Shown one piece after another: positions 44,619-56,726 of a stretch of DNA of 64,000 nt. The notes under the pieces were generated by a model. That model saw only the letters and a program-made list of their open reading frames with translations. It did not search any database and had not been told where the DNA came from. The DNA is from Dolomedes plantarius (taxonomy: Eukaryota; Arthropoda; Arachnida; Araneae; Dolomedidae), in assembly GCA_907164885.2 (NCBI GenBank), contig OU015498.1:123399727-123463726 (forward strand), written 5' to 3'. Position 1 is the first letter of the stretch. Each line of letters starts with the position of its first letter. Made by a program: the position numbers and the translations under genes.

Positions 44619-45236
44619 ATCATTAGGATTTCTTAACTTTACTACTTTTTTTATTCAAAAACTTTCAAGTGTCTGAGCAATGCATTCAGAGAGATATTGA
44701 ACAGTAAGTTATCCCTTATTTTTAACCGTAACGCCCTAATCAGCTATGAAACATTATTGTCTTCCTACCTTCAAATTTAGCCCATTCACCCTCCCTGTTT
44801 AACAAAAATGAAGTCTAAAAACGAAGTTCATTTTCTCTGTATCAATAATAAAATCTTTCATTCGTCGTCAATTTTTACTATGCAGTCGCAGATAATTTAA
44901 AAAGTATATAAATAATGCATTCAGCATCTATAAAGCTCTTGGAATTTCTCTTACAGATAAAAAAGAAACAAATGTCTCTGCATGCTGGTGACCTTGATAT
45001 TTGATGAATTTATCTGATAAATCTCCATTGTATTATCAATAATATTAAATGAGGCAAATGTCGAAGGTCATTTTATTTTATTGTGATAGATAACTCAGTA
45101 CTGAAATAAACTACTTTCTCTTTTTTTTGGCAACTATATTTGATACAATGGATGTGAAAAAGTGTATCCTGTTCTTTTTGGGGGGATGCTGGATAATTTA
45201 CTGAGGACAGTTTGACAAATTGTGATTGTACCTTGG

Positions 45237-45244
<8 letters not shown>
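44619..45244. other. Unassigned DNA
   Basis: Nothing recognised. Confidence 0.4.
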
Positions 45245-45276
<32 letters not shown>

Positions 45277-46351
45277 AGCTCGTCTGTTTGTTTGTCCGCT
45301 ATAGAATCATAGACTGTATCACCCACCGGGACCAAATTCGGCACAGTTAATGTTTAAGACCCGAGAAACTTAACGCAGCAAAAACGAAATTTGGGGCTCA
45401 ATTAGTTTTTTTCAAATTAATTTTTTTAAGGATTTTTTGTGCCCCTAAGAGGTGCGCGTACCCCCTGTGGATACAGCCCCTTCACCACATCCAGCTGCGT
45501 TAAGAGGATTGGTTTGTGAGTGACGGGGGGTCAAATTCCAATGCGCGGGAGGAAGAGGGTTGGGAATGACCTTTGACCCTGGCTCCCCCGATAAACACAA
45601 CTTTCCTGGTTCTGCTTTGTGAAATCCAGATAATCTTTGTGATAACCCAGAATGTAATTATGCATCTGCTAATGACGTAAGTATTGGATCAATGTCGAAC
45701 ATACGTGACAGCTGTGGTGCTAAGAAGTGGTATAGAGAATCACCAGGAATGTGTTGTAGTAATGGGAAAGTACAATTACCTGCAATTCCAGAACCACCCG
45801 AGCCTTTGAAAACATTACTCACAGGTAATACATCTGATTCAAAACATTTCTTACAAAACATACAAGCTTAAGGAAAATAAGCTTCATGGGGAATCCCGCC
45901 TTACTTTGATTAAATAAAGGGGATAACGCATCTTGCACTTTACCTCTTGGGTGATATGGAAAAAAGTGCGTTTTTAAGGGGAAAATAAATAATAAAGGGA
46001 AATGTAAATTATAAAACTTATTTCTTATTAAACAGTGGATCAAACAAATCTAATTAAATCTAATTGAACAGTATCTAACAAATATAATTAAACAGCAAAC
46101 TTATTCAATCCAAACGTGCGAATCACGCAACACGGTGCTATTAATTCTCAATAAAACCAGACGAAGGTCCGCAGGCTTAAAATTTCTTTCTTTCTTATTG
46201 TTTGTATATCATTTCAGTAGAAACGCGCTAAGCGCATTCTGTCTGGCCAGACGAACATGAAAAGCGGGGGGTGCAGCCCAATATGTTTTTGATGGAATGC
46301 ATGAAAAATTTTATATCTATATATCTACCCGGGCAACGCCGGGCAATAATG

Positions 46352-46355
<4 letters not shown>
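45245..46355 (+). mobile_element. Helitron fragment/derivative
   Basis: The 5' part (TA run, then GAGCTCGTCTGTTTGTTTGT) has the look of arthropod Helitron 5' ends; the 3' end CCCGGGCAACGCCGGGC hairpin plus GCTAA then T (46352-46356) fits Helitron ends. It keeps a piece of Rep/helicase coding sequence. Confidence 0.72.
45641..45871 (+). pseudogene. Helitron-like replicase N-terminal fragment
   Basis: Seventy-six codons before TAA include CGAKKWYRESPGMCCSNGKV and LPAIPEPPEPLKTLL, then SKHFLQNI. This is the conserved Cys-containing N-terminal region of Helitron Rep/helicase proteins. The Rep HUH motif and helicase are missing, so the element depends on other copies. Confidence 0.8.

Positions 46356-46414
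<59 letters not shown>
46356..46414. repeat. (TA)n microsatellite
   Basis: Begins right at the Helitron 3' end. Confidence 0.95.
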
Positions 46415-46417
<3 letters not shown>

Positions 46418-46506
46418 ATTTTTTCTAAATCTTGTTTTCAGTTTAAGTTTCCTTCGGCAAAACTACTTACATAAATCTCCCAGTAACTTGTTAGATGAGA
46501 TATATG

Positions 46507-46562
46507 CATTAATTTTAATGCATTAATTTTATATCATTAAAATTAATGCATTAAAATTAATG
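46507..46562. repeat. 25-bp perfect inverted repeat
   Basis: CATTAATTTTAATGCATTAA...TTTTA arms with a 6-bp loop. Each arm itself contains the direct repeat CATTAATTTTA. Confidence 0.85.
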
Positions 46563-47005
46563 TGGCTTCTAAAGACATTCTTTTTTAAGCATATTTATTG
46601 TATTAATTGTGTTGTCCTAATATATATCGTATTAAGTATATGTACGTTTAAATTGTAGAAAATTATGAAAAAAATGTGTTTTTAAATTGTATGGAAAAAT
46701 ATTTTATTTACTTTTCAAATTATATACATATTTTTTACTGTATCTGTCTTCACTTGTTTCATAAAATGAACGCAGTTTGCCAAGAAAAGTCTCTATGAGA
46801 TCAAGACATTGTTCCTTGCATTTAAGTTTATTGTAAATAAAATTTTTATAAAAAAACTATCTGTAAACTTCTAATTACAACATCTATTTCTACAAACAAT
46901 ACAGTCTAATCTGTTGGTTAATATTTCTAGGTTTAAATTTATTTTTCTCTAGGGATCTTCCAAAAGTATTACCATAAAAATTTTCTGTTCATAATTTGCA
47001 CATAA
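46563..47005. other. Unassigned AT-rich DNA
   Basis: Nothing recognised. Confidence 0.45.
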
Positions 47006-47425
47006 GACTGTTGTGTACTAACCCCTTTGAATTCGCTCACCTCAGTGTTAATCTATGAACAAAATGTGTCTACTATTTACAGCTACATAAATGCTGATAA
47101 TCTAATAAAAATGGTATTTTCTGATAGCCTGAAACTTTCTGCATTTTACAACAGGATTTATTTTATAAATTTCTTCCACGAAAGGAATTTATGAGCATTT
47201 GAAACACACAATACCAGATTTCCCCCCCCGAATAATTTAAATTTTACAATGTTATTTGCATTATTTTAAAAACGAAAAATACCCCAAGGTGTAAAATTTC
47301 TTTCTCTGTTACAGAGTACAATTTAAAAAAAATTCTTTAAATCCAACTCGGTAATGCTTCGAAAAATTTTCTCCATAGGTTAAAATTTAGGTAAACGAAT
47401 CCAATAGGGTTAGTACACAGCAGCC
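47006..47425. mobile_element. TTAA MITE family 2, copy 2
   Basis: GACTGTTGTGTACTAACCCC at left, GGCTGCTGTGTACTAACCC (reverse complement) at right; TTAA follows on the right (47426-47429), ATAA on the left. Aligns over its length with 44194-44614. Confidence 0.8.
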
Positions 47426-48204
47426 TTAAATTTTCCTTTTATTGCATTGAAATTAATGTAACTTTATAAGAAAAATCCCCATATACACGAGGAATTCCTT
47501 CTCTTTGAATTTTTATTGTACTTTTTTGACGCTAAAAATTACGCATTATGTTTAAGAACATTTCACATGTATGCATAGGTTTAAAATTTGAGTTATTTGA
47601 AACTACAAAAGACTTAAAATGGAAATGCATCACGTTTTACGGTATAAGATGAATATGAAGAGTTAAGAGGAGTAATATACACTCATCTTAATATTAATGG
47701 GAAAAATAAAATTGCTATCAAATAAAACAAACCACAATTTCCGTTGAAAAATAAGCTTGCCACCACTTCATCTTCAAATAACCCAAATTACCTTTCTAAC
47801 CGTAAATGGTTAAACAAAGGTTGTTCATTCATATTGATCTACTTTTTGAATCTCGTTAGTTTTATCGTAGAGAATAACCACAAATGTCATTCTGTTAGAT
47901 GCACGATCTTTTAAAAACTTTTATGAGAGATTTCAAGAAGAAATTTTCAATTTCGGATGTTCCTGAAGAACGTTCCCTGCAAACAAAGGATTTTGATAAA
48001 AATCTCGAGCACGTAGATGTAAGAGTGGTTCATGTTCAATTTAAAAAGCGTCACCCTTGTCATGAAAACTGTTATTAGGATCATAGCCTTCTTTGTATTT
48101 GCTTATTATTTGATGTTTTTAGAGTGAATCTTTCTGTGCCATTACTCATAAATATGTTATTTGAAACTCTGTAATTATTTTAAAATGCTAATATATATAT
48201 AACT
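47426..48204. other. Unassigned AT-rich DNA
   Basis: Nothing recognised. Confidence 0.45.
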
Positions 48205-48346
48205 GTCCTATGCTTTAAAAGTGTTTTCTAAACCATTGTACAGACTTGGGTACTTCTTACATTGAAAAAATATTCTTTTAAAGAGACATAAGCCAACAAA
48301 GTCCTCTTGGAGAAAACTGACTTAGGCACTTCTTGTACCAAGCCAC
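48205..48346. mobile_element. Half copy of foldback element
   Basis: Matches one arm plus the centre of the palindromic element at 61326-61578 (GTACAGACTTGGGTACTTCT, TTGGAGAAAACTGACTTAGG). The second arm is absent. Confidence 0.7.
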
Positions 48347-48366
48347 ACACACACACACACTCACAT

Positions 48367-48406
<40 letters not shown>
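48344..48406. repeat. (CA)n then (TA)n microsatellite
   Basis: CA repeats with two interruptions to about 48379, then TA. Confidence 0.95.
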
Positions 48407-48410
<4 letters not shown>

Positions 48411-48678
48411 ATGTATATAACTTCTTCAGCCGGCCACCCCGCTAAACGGACATATTTTGTTCAGAACCGATTAAACGCAGTGTAAAGAATTTCTGACTAT
48501 TGGCTAAGCACATTTTTTCTATCTTATTGTTCATTTTATTGTTTAATATTATTCTATAGCATCAAGGACTGTAACAGGCTGTATGAGTGGATTCAGAGAC
48601 GAATACAGATCTGTAGTCATTCCGTTTGGATAATATTGAGCAGAAAATGGCAGTTCTATATGCAAATTATAGTATAAA

Positions 48679-49314
48679 CTAGCTGAGTGGCAACCCGATG
48701 TGTTGCTTTTTTTGATTTAAAATGAAATGGCTTTATATCTTAAAGATTAAAAACTGTTTATTCCCTTTTAAAAATATATTAGATTTTTAAAAAAAATAAT
48801 TATTTAAAATTTCCTTTTTCAAATTTTGCATTTTAAACAAAAAAGCTCATTCAATTACAAAAAAATTCTAAAGGCTTTAACTTCTCCTTTCCTAAAACTA
48901 AAATTATTTCTGGTACTTCAAATTTATTTCAATTATGTTCTTCTAATATGTTCTTGCACCCGACGGCGGCTGGTTTCGAACCCGGGACCTTAGGATTAGA
49001 CGTCAGGAGCGATACCTCTGAGCCACCGCTACTTCGGTGAACGGAACTTTGAGAAACGGAAAGGAGCTGGCCAACCCGGAATGTCAACTTTTTCTGCTCT
49101 CCTCTTCTATTGAGTTCGGCGGTTTTAATTGAATAATTAAAAAAGTTTAAAGTTGTGAAAGTTGAGGATAGCATCAGTGCACGCGTCTCGGCCGTCCGCG
49201 TATATCGGTACCAGTCGCGATATCCTGCTATGCTCGGTTCGCGAGATTAGCCCGTCCCCGTGTCTGCTAACTAACAAACTAACATTTGTTTACCTTCAGC
49301 TGTTAATAGTAAGA
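48679..49314 (-). mobile_element. Small Helitron-type element with tRNA-like insert
   Basis: On the minus strand it starts TCTTACTATTAACAGC after an A and runs into GTTAGTTTGTTAGTTAGC; it ends GCAACACATCGGGTTGCC (hairpin), CACTCAG, CTAG before T. 636 bp. The interior includes a tRNA-like head. No coding capacity. Confidence 0.62.
48961..49031 (-). mobile_element. tRNA-Arg(TCT)-like SINE head
   Basis: Minus strand shows A box GTGGCTCAGAGGTA, an anticodon-loop-like CGTCTAATCC (TCT in tRNA-Arg position) and B box GGGTTCGAAACC. The acceptor arms do not pair well, so it is a tRNA-derived SINE rather than a tRNA gene. No SINE tail or TSD identified. Confidence 0.6.
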
Positions 49315-50390
49315 TGAAATACAAACGCATGCTCAAAATTTTTTATCATAATAAAAAATTTGTCATTTTATAATATTCTTGAAATGCTCTTGATGCATCA
49401 AAGAAATACATTCTACAAACAAATTTGCAGGTGAATAAGCTTAAGAGGCATTTAAAAAGAACTAGTGAGTAAACAGCTGTATCGTGCTAAAATTGAAATA
49501 AACAGAAAAAATACATGACAGAAATACATGTACTATTGTTATCAAAGGAATAATATGATAAGCATAATAAATATTTTTTTAATTTGAATTTCCGGCAAGT
49601 ATTTTGTTACCTATGTAGAAGATATTCCCTACAGGTTTCTCGTTCCCGGTTTCTATCTTGTTCATGCAACAATTTTTGATTATGTGAGACTTTGATATAG
49701 CATTCTGATTATTCATGTCTAAATAGCTTACTAGAAATATAAAATTGAAAGAGAATAATAACATAAGCAGGGCAATTTTATAACCGCTGACTAGCAAAAA
49801 TGTTTACAAATAACTTTTATGAAGCTTAGAGGATAATACGAATTTGATCAAACTTCAACAACAATGACTTTATCCTAACTTAAATTGAAACCACGACAAT
49901 TTAAGTTAGGACAAAGGATTAAGGACAATTTAAGTTAGGGTTTTCGGAATGTCAGTCTGAACTTTAAAATCCACCAGTTTCCTTAAATAAAACTGCATTT
50001 ACTACATTATCTCTCTTTAACTGTTTAAAACTTGCTTGAGTTTTTTTTTTTCCAATATGTTATTTAATCTTTCCTTCTTAACACTTAAGGTTTAAGACAT
50101 CCATTTCTTCAAAAGTAGGAAATGTTTCCATTGAAAAAATAAGGCAATAGTAGCCGCATAAACAGCTTCGGTAAGAAGCGGACTAAGAGAGGGTAGTTAA
50201 AATGATGTTCGAAAAGTAACTCCATTTGTTTATTTTGACTTCCTTAAAAAAATGTGTTAGTTCTAAATGCAAAGAAATTTTAAATAAATAATTTTTAAAG
50301 TAAATGAGCTAAATAAATTTAAATTAAGGATTTTCCTTAGGCTAAAATCTCATAGGAACCCTGTCTGGAAGGGGAATTTGTAAAAATTCC
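49315..50390. other. Unassigned AT-rich DNA
   Basis: No feature except CCTAACTTAAATTG (49874-49887) inverted at 49897-49910 and repeated directly at 49925-49938. Confidence 0.45.
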
Positions 50391-50536
50391 ACTGTTCATC
50401 GTCAGGGTCATCATCTGTGTAAAAATAAATGATCTCTGTGCATTTATTTTTGCTTATTGTCTTCTCTCTCTCCATGTGTACTCCGGACTGGGGACCTTGT
50501 CTACTGTGGCCCCAGGGCCATCAGCAACAACAACAG
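50391..50536 (+). mobile_element. 5'-truncated SINE, same family as 35156-35448
   Basis: GGTCATCATCTGTG, GTACTCCGGACTGGGGAC and CCCCAGGGCCATCAGC match the body and 3' end of the SINE at 35156-35448 in the opposite orientation; here the tail is (CAA)n instead of A. The tRNA head is missing. Confidence 0.75.
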
Positions 50537-51167
50537 AATTCAAATAATCCCTGCTTATCTATGGTGAAAGTTTAAAGGATCTTACACTGTCATCAATCTC
50601 TGGTATTGGTGCTGTGTCATCTATTATTACTATCACCTGACGCAGTCTCTAATACGCTCATTGTCTCAATAAATATCGAGGCATCTAAAGAAGCTCTTCA
50701 TAAGTTTAATTGACCTTTTTAGTCTCTGCATGTTACTCAATTCAGACGCGTTTGTCTGGCAACCATTGTACTTTTCTTCTGCATAAGCCCTTACTTTCAA
50801 ATAAAGACACTTGCTTGCACCAACAGTGAAAAGCTTCATTTATATATTATTGGGCCCTGAGAGAAAAAAAAAGTGTGAATTAATATCATATAAACAATAT
50901 TTCAGTTGGAACAGGGAAAATTTTATTAAAAATTATTTTCATGAAAAGCATATTGAAATAAAGGAGTAAAATAATTACTAACCATTGCCTGAGGTTTCGT
51001 TGAAACATCACAATCAGATTATTTTTTTCAGCACTTGATTAAGCGTACTTAATCTACTTACTTTCCCTATTATTAATAGTCTGGGTTTTATTATAGGAAT
51101 TACTTTCCTTTGAAGCTGGTCCAAATATTCCTATATTCATCTGGGTTAAAATATGAATACACATATA
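50537..51167. other. Unassigned AT-rich DNA
   Basis: Nothing recognised. Confidence 0.45.
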
Positions 51168-51662
51168 CCTCGCTATATGGCCGCACTTTATACGGCATTT
51201 CGCTATAACAGCCTTTTTTAATTATGGCCCCTTTTCGATTTATGGCCCAAAATGTTTCGTTATGCGGCCACAAAAGCAGAAAGTGATGATGGCAACATAT
51301 TTCAGCTTAGCGATTCTTCATGTTAATGTTCGTCATCAGATTAAAACAGTTTTTAAACATTTTATTTTGTTTTTTATTATATGTATACATATGTGCATAT
51401 GATTTCTTTTGTTTTTATTTATATGTTAATTTTTTAATTTCTGTTTATTATTACATTGTTTTGTACTTTTATTTTTATGTAAGCATTTTTATAGGAAATA
51501 AAAATAACAGAATGCTTTATGAACTAAAAACTGTAATATTTATCAAATTTGGAACAGATCCAATTTAATTTGTATGGGTTTGTATCAAAATAATTAATTC
51601 GTTATACGGCTTTTCGCTTTACGGCCAACTTTTCCGGAACGTATCTTGGCCGTAAAGTGAGG
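51168..51662. mobile_element. pogo/Tigger-like MITE
   Basis: CCTCGCTATATGGCCGCACT at left and reverse complement CCTCACTTTACGGCCAAGAT at right, with TA outside both (51166-51167, 51663-51664). CCTCGCTTTACGG-type ends are known from pogo/Tigger elements. Interior is AT-rich without a transposase. Confidence 0.6.
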
Positions 51663-51664
51663 TA

Positions 51665-52600
51665 TGTAAATATTTTTTTTATCTGACTACATTAAATATA
51701 CATTTATATACAACTACATAAAAATTTTTACAGACTATATTTAATTTTTAATAAAGCTGAAAAGTACATTTTTTTTAACTCAAATTAGTTTTTCTATCTT
51801 GGTTTGTTAGGATTTTCTAGAATGAACTGTGAAATTTTAATTGTGCTATTTGCACTACCTCTATCTTTGAATTCAAATCACCTTTTGTTACTCACGATTT
51901 AAAGTCTTTAAGAAGCAAGCGAATCTTTAAATCTTGCTTGATGCAGAGTACAATTTTTTCCCCTTCCTCTTTACATCAGTTCTCTGATTCCTTTGTTTCA
52001 ACTGTCTCTTCCTCTACTGTTATCAGAGATGGAATTAAAAGTTATGAATCACATAACTGTCTTTCTTTTCTTAAAATTCACCTCCATCAGGTCTCAGAGT
52101 GAACTCCATTAGTTACACTATTTGATGAGACAAACATTTTCTGTCAAACAAAAAGAGATAAACTATTCTCTTCCGTGACATAAATTATTCTTTTTCCCCT
52201 AGTTAGAAACACCAGGTATGAATGAAATTTAGGCAAAGCTGAGTAATAGTGAAACTGGTATAATTTATTATTGTTTTCAATTGAGGCGTTCCGGGGATTT
52301 GGAAATTTATGTAATAAAAAAGGTTAAGAAGCATTTAAACGGCATTCTGCTGAATGTTGTTCGTTGAATCTGAGTTATACAGTGTTAAAGGTTTCTGTTT
52401 TTATAGGTTAAAGTTCCTTACGTGTAAATGCGTGTATTGATCACTGACCGATTATAGAAAAAATTAAATTCAGCTTCCTCAAAATATCGCAAATGAGGTA
52501 AAGGGAAAAAAATTAAGAAATATTTGCAATAAATTTCTCATTCATGAGCATCATTATTATTCATTTATTCACATAAGTGCCTATATATATTTCAATATAT
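51665..52600. other. Unassigned AT-rich DNA
   Basis: Nothing recognised. Confidence 0.45.
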
Positions 52601-52816
52601 TTTTCAATTAATGTTTCATTGACATATTAAGTATGGGATTATTTATCGAAAAAATTTTCAATTAATGTTTCATTGACATATTAAATATGGGATTATTTAT
52701 CGAAAAAATTTTCAATTAATGTTTCATTGACATATTAAGTATGGGATTATTTATTGAAAAAATTTTCAATTAATGTTTCATTGACATATTAAGTATGGGA
52801 TTATTTATCGAAAAAG
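52601..52816. repeat. Four 54-bp tandem units
   Basis: Units start at 52601, 52655, 52709 and 52763, each TTTTCAATTAATGTTTCATT...ATTTATCGAAAAA, with one or two substitutions among them. Confidence 0.95.
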
Positions 52817-53585
52817 TTTTCTGTTTATCTTATTTCCTCCCTCGGTTAATTGCCTTCATGACTCCTTTTGTTCCCTCTAAATTCCTTCATGTTGCTCTCT
52901 AATGCATGCCCACACATCTAATCACGAGCTTCTACTGTTTTAAAGACAGCTCTAGCGCTTACCTGTTAAATTTCCTTCTACTTGTTTAAACGTCCACATT
53001 GAATTACATAGCGGTCTATTGATGACGACATCCTGTAGAGGACAATGTCGTTTAATCCGTGGGTTAAAGATACAGATCTGGAACGATGTCTTCCTTTCCG
53101 TGGTATTGTGTCCATTTCTGATGACCAGAGGTCATTTCGCTCGACCTCTGAGGCCCACATGGTCATTGTTTGAGCCTAGGCATAGGTAGCCGGTAAGACT
53201 GCCGGAGGAAGTTATGGATAACGTTTTAATGAGTTTTATTTTGTAGATTTTTTGTTCTGATGCTAATTTGCTTCAGCGCGTGTATTCTAAAAAGGGATTA
53301 AAAACAGGGGAAATGCGTTCTAGCGGATATCAAAAAGAGGCCGTATTAATAATTTAGTTTAATAAAAGTTTATATCTATTAAATATTTAGGAATTTTATT
53401 ATGTCCTAACTTGTATTGCAGTATAAGGCAAAATAAACTGTTTCTCGCATAAGATCTCTTATGGCAAACGTGGTTGGCTATCGACGTTCCTAACTTTACG
53501 TACCAAGAGAGCTGCCTTAGAGCATCATTCTGCAGTGCTATCCCGAACTTGATTTGACGAGCCTCCATATATAGACTGTAATATC
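52817..53585. other. Unassigned DNA
   Basis: Nothing recognised. Confidence 0.4.
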
Positions 53586-53593
53586 TGTATTCA

Positions 53594-53831
53594 TGCCACC
53601 CACATAGTATAATGGTTAGCGTTCTGAGCTGTCATGCATTAGGTTTGGGTTTAAATCGCGAATAAGGCTTGGTCGTTTTCTTGTCGTTCCCATCATAGGA
53701 AAACAATGTTGGTGCACCTATATAGTGCTCCCATAATAAAGTAGCCATCAAAACTTCGACAATTTTCATGGGATAATGTCAAGAAGTACTTACCGTCATA
53801 GGCAAGTGTCTTCCGCATTGAAAAAAAAAAG
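53594..53831 (+). mobile_element. tRNA-Asp-like SINE with 8-bp TSD
   Basis: TGTATTCA at 53586-53593 and 53832-53839. Head has A box TAGTATAATGGTTAGCG, CTGTCATGC (GTC anticodon position of tRNA-Asp) and B box GGTTTAAATCG; the 3' end is a run of A. Unrelated in body to the 35156 SINE. Confidence 0.78.
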
Positions 53832-53839
53832 TGTATTCA

Positions 53840-56726
53840 CAACAAATCGTACAGATGATTCGGTGTAGCACGAGATTACATCGTCTCTCTATGTAAGTAA
53901 TTAAAATAACCTTTATATAATATTGCATATAAAATTCCTTTTTAAATTAGCATAGGAAGCAATACTATGCCTACTATTTCAATATTTTCAAATAATTATT
54001 TTGTTATGGATAATAAATAATTAATAAACTGACTGAAAGAATTAAACTCTTGACTATCTAATTTAAACAGACCATTCTCGAATAAAACATTCTGTGTTTA
54101 TGATGACGTCAAAAATTCTGAAATGAGGAATTCAATCGTTACTGTCACTCAGGAAAAATGTCGGTCTCATATTGGTGTTAGTTAACCAAAACTAATGATA
54201 TGTCCATTCAGAAAATTTCACTAACCTCTGATTATGGTCTCAAGGCCCCTTTCCATGTTATTATCGCCTGTATTGTCTGAATATGACTATTGCAAATATT
54301 TATTTTCAATTTCAGGAAAGGTTACTTGAAGGTATCTCTGAGTAAATAACGCCCACATCAGAGGTCGTGCGGTAAGAAAAAAAGCTAACAATCACATAAA
54401 TGACAATTTTCGCATTTTAGTTCTGCCAACTACCTTTTTCCTGGCTAATGGCTTTCGTAAACCATTGAAGAAAATTTAAGTACATTTACACTGAGGGTTC
54501 TCATTAATTTTGTTCATCAATTTTATGAGACTATACACGAAAATTTATAAATCTTACTTCTGATAACAGAATACTATGAGCACCGCAAATTCTAATACAG
54601 CTACGAATGGTAAAATATTACTGCATATAGCTTTATATCCCAGACTCTGCACAGAAAAGTCTATCTTAGATTTTTGCTTACGAAAACTACCTTTTTTTCA
54701 TTTTTTTAGATATCTATATTCTTACTTACCTCATTTTTTTAAAGTGGAAAGTTATATACACAATGACTAGAGAGGAAAGTAAAGTGTGATTACTCAACGG
54801 ATTTTCTGAAATACTAGATAGCACAAAAAGAGAAAATTGTCTGAAATAAGCACCATATTCCAATGAATTAGAATTTAAGGAAATTGCTTTTTTCATAGTC
54901 GACTTATCATTGCGTCTTATTTTAAGTACACTGTTCTTAATTCAAAAGAAGCCTTCCGATATAATTTTATGAAATAGATTGGTAAAATGGTATGTACAGG
55001 TAGAAACTTTCGTTTTGAACTTGTTCTGGCGTTTGACATCCTACTAGGGTATTTTACTTTTTTCCTTAGGAACATCTAATCTTACCTAAGGTTTAAGAGT
55101 GCTTTATATTCATGAACCTAAAAAAATAGGCACAAAATTATTTGTTGTGAACAATTGAGAGAAAGAAAAAAAAAAAATTAATGAAACGTGTCAAAATCCA
55201 TTAGTTGTATAAGAACAGTAAACTTTACAATGAATGTGAATCAGCAGATCATCTAAACAGATTTGCTTCTGAATAATGCTCCAATACATAAAAAAATGTG
55301 ACATAATTTTGTAATTAAACACTTAAAGAGAGACTTTTCCTCGAAACAATTTAATTTTTCTCTACATATAATCTTATCGCTGATTACTTTCTCAATATTC
55401 ACCTAACAATTGAATTAAAATTCCGTTAATAACTGAAATGGTTTAAACCCATTTTGATGTTTTCGACGATCATAAATTTAAGGCTTATATCAATTGTATA
55501 AAACAATGCGTGCTGTCAATAAAAGATAATCGACTGTCATTTCGTATCAAGATTTATACTGCTCATAAATCATTTGAAATGAGTGACAAAATCTAAGCGC
55601 AGTTGATGTGGAAAGAAGAAAGCGATCTGAATCGACTTTGTAATTGTTCGTGAGTTGGTAGCCCTATAATGTGTAATATTTCATCACCTATCCTTTCATG
55701 TTGATATAGTTTTAAAGTGTTTACAAAAAATTGTTAAAACAAGAATGTGTTGGACAGGAGTGATGTAGTAAATAGGATATTGAAATGATAATATTAAATT
55801 CATCGTATAAACTGTTAATTTATTAATAATATCAGTTTCTAAATTTTTCTGAGAGAGAAAAAAGTTTTTGCGTATGCATAAAAAAATTTTTATGGTAAAA
55901 CATGTCAACATTTTTGCTAAATGGTCTAGTATATCTTATAAAAAGAAATTTTGTGTGAACTAAAAATCCTTCTTTTAAAAGGTTTTGATTAAACTTATAA
56001 TATGACTTACTTAGATTTATAGATTTTCAATTGGCAAAATCAGTTATATTTCTCATAAACATGTTATGTACACAAACTTTTAGATCATATGGATTTTAAT
56101 TTTAAAATTTTCCCTTTAAAAGACACGGATAAACCACCAAATGGGTAATATTGATAAGTGAAAAGAAATAGACAAGCTTGGTTTTTCTCATGAAACATAA
56201 TATAATGCTCTAATACAGCTATTTCAAGGGAGATCGACAAAATTATTTTGGGAATATCTTTAAGGAAAGATTTAAGTTTCTCGATGCAGGAAATGTTGAA
56301 AAAAAATGGTCTAGCTCTCATACCTTTTTTTTCAGTTCTAACCAATCAATCTATTAATTCAAAATTTTGGAGGTTCATACTTATAACACTGTAAATAGGG
56401 AGGATTCGCAAAAATATTTTATAAAAAAATATATGAAAATTAGAGTGTGTATTCTCCTCTTAGAAATGGATGAGTTAGAAAAGTTCTGTGTTGGACACCA
56501 ACGAAAACTTTTCACTTTTTCTCGAAAAAAATAATATTAAATTAAATTAAAAAAAAATATCATTTTGTTCAAAAATATCATTTTGGGAGGCTAAATGTTT
56601 TGCATAGTAAAAATCTGATTGTTTCGTTTTATGTAAGTATTTCATTAGTATAGTTTTTTTTTTTTTAGCCGTCTTTCTTCTGACATACATGTGGATAGTT
56701 TAAATTTAACATTCTTTAATATAAAC
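53840..56726. other. Unassigned AT-rich DNA
   Basis: No feature supported in this 2.9-kb stretch. Confidence 0.4.
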
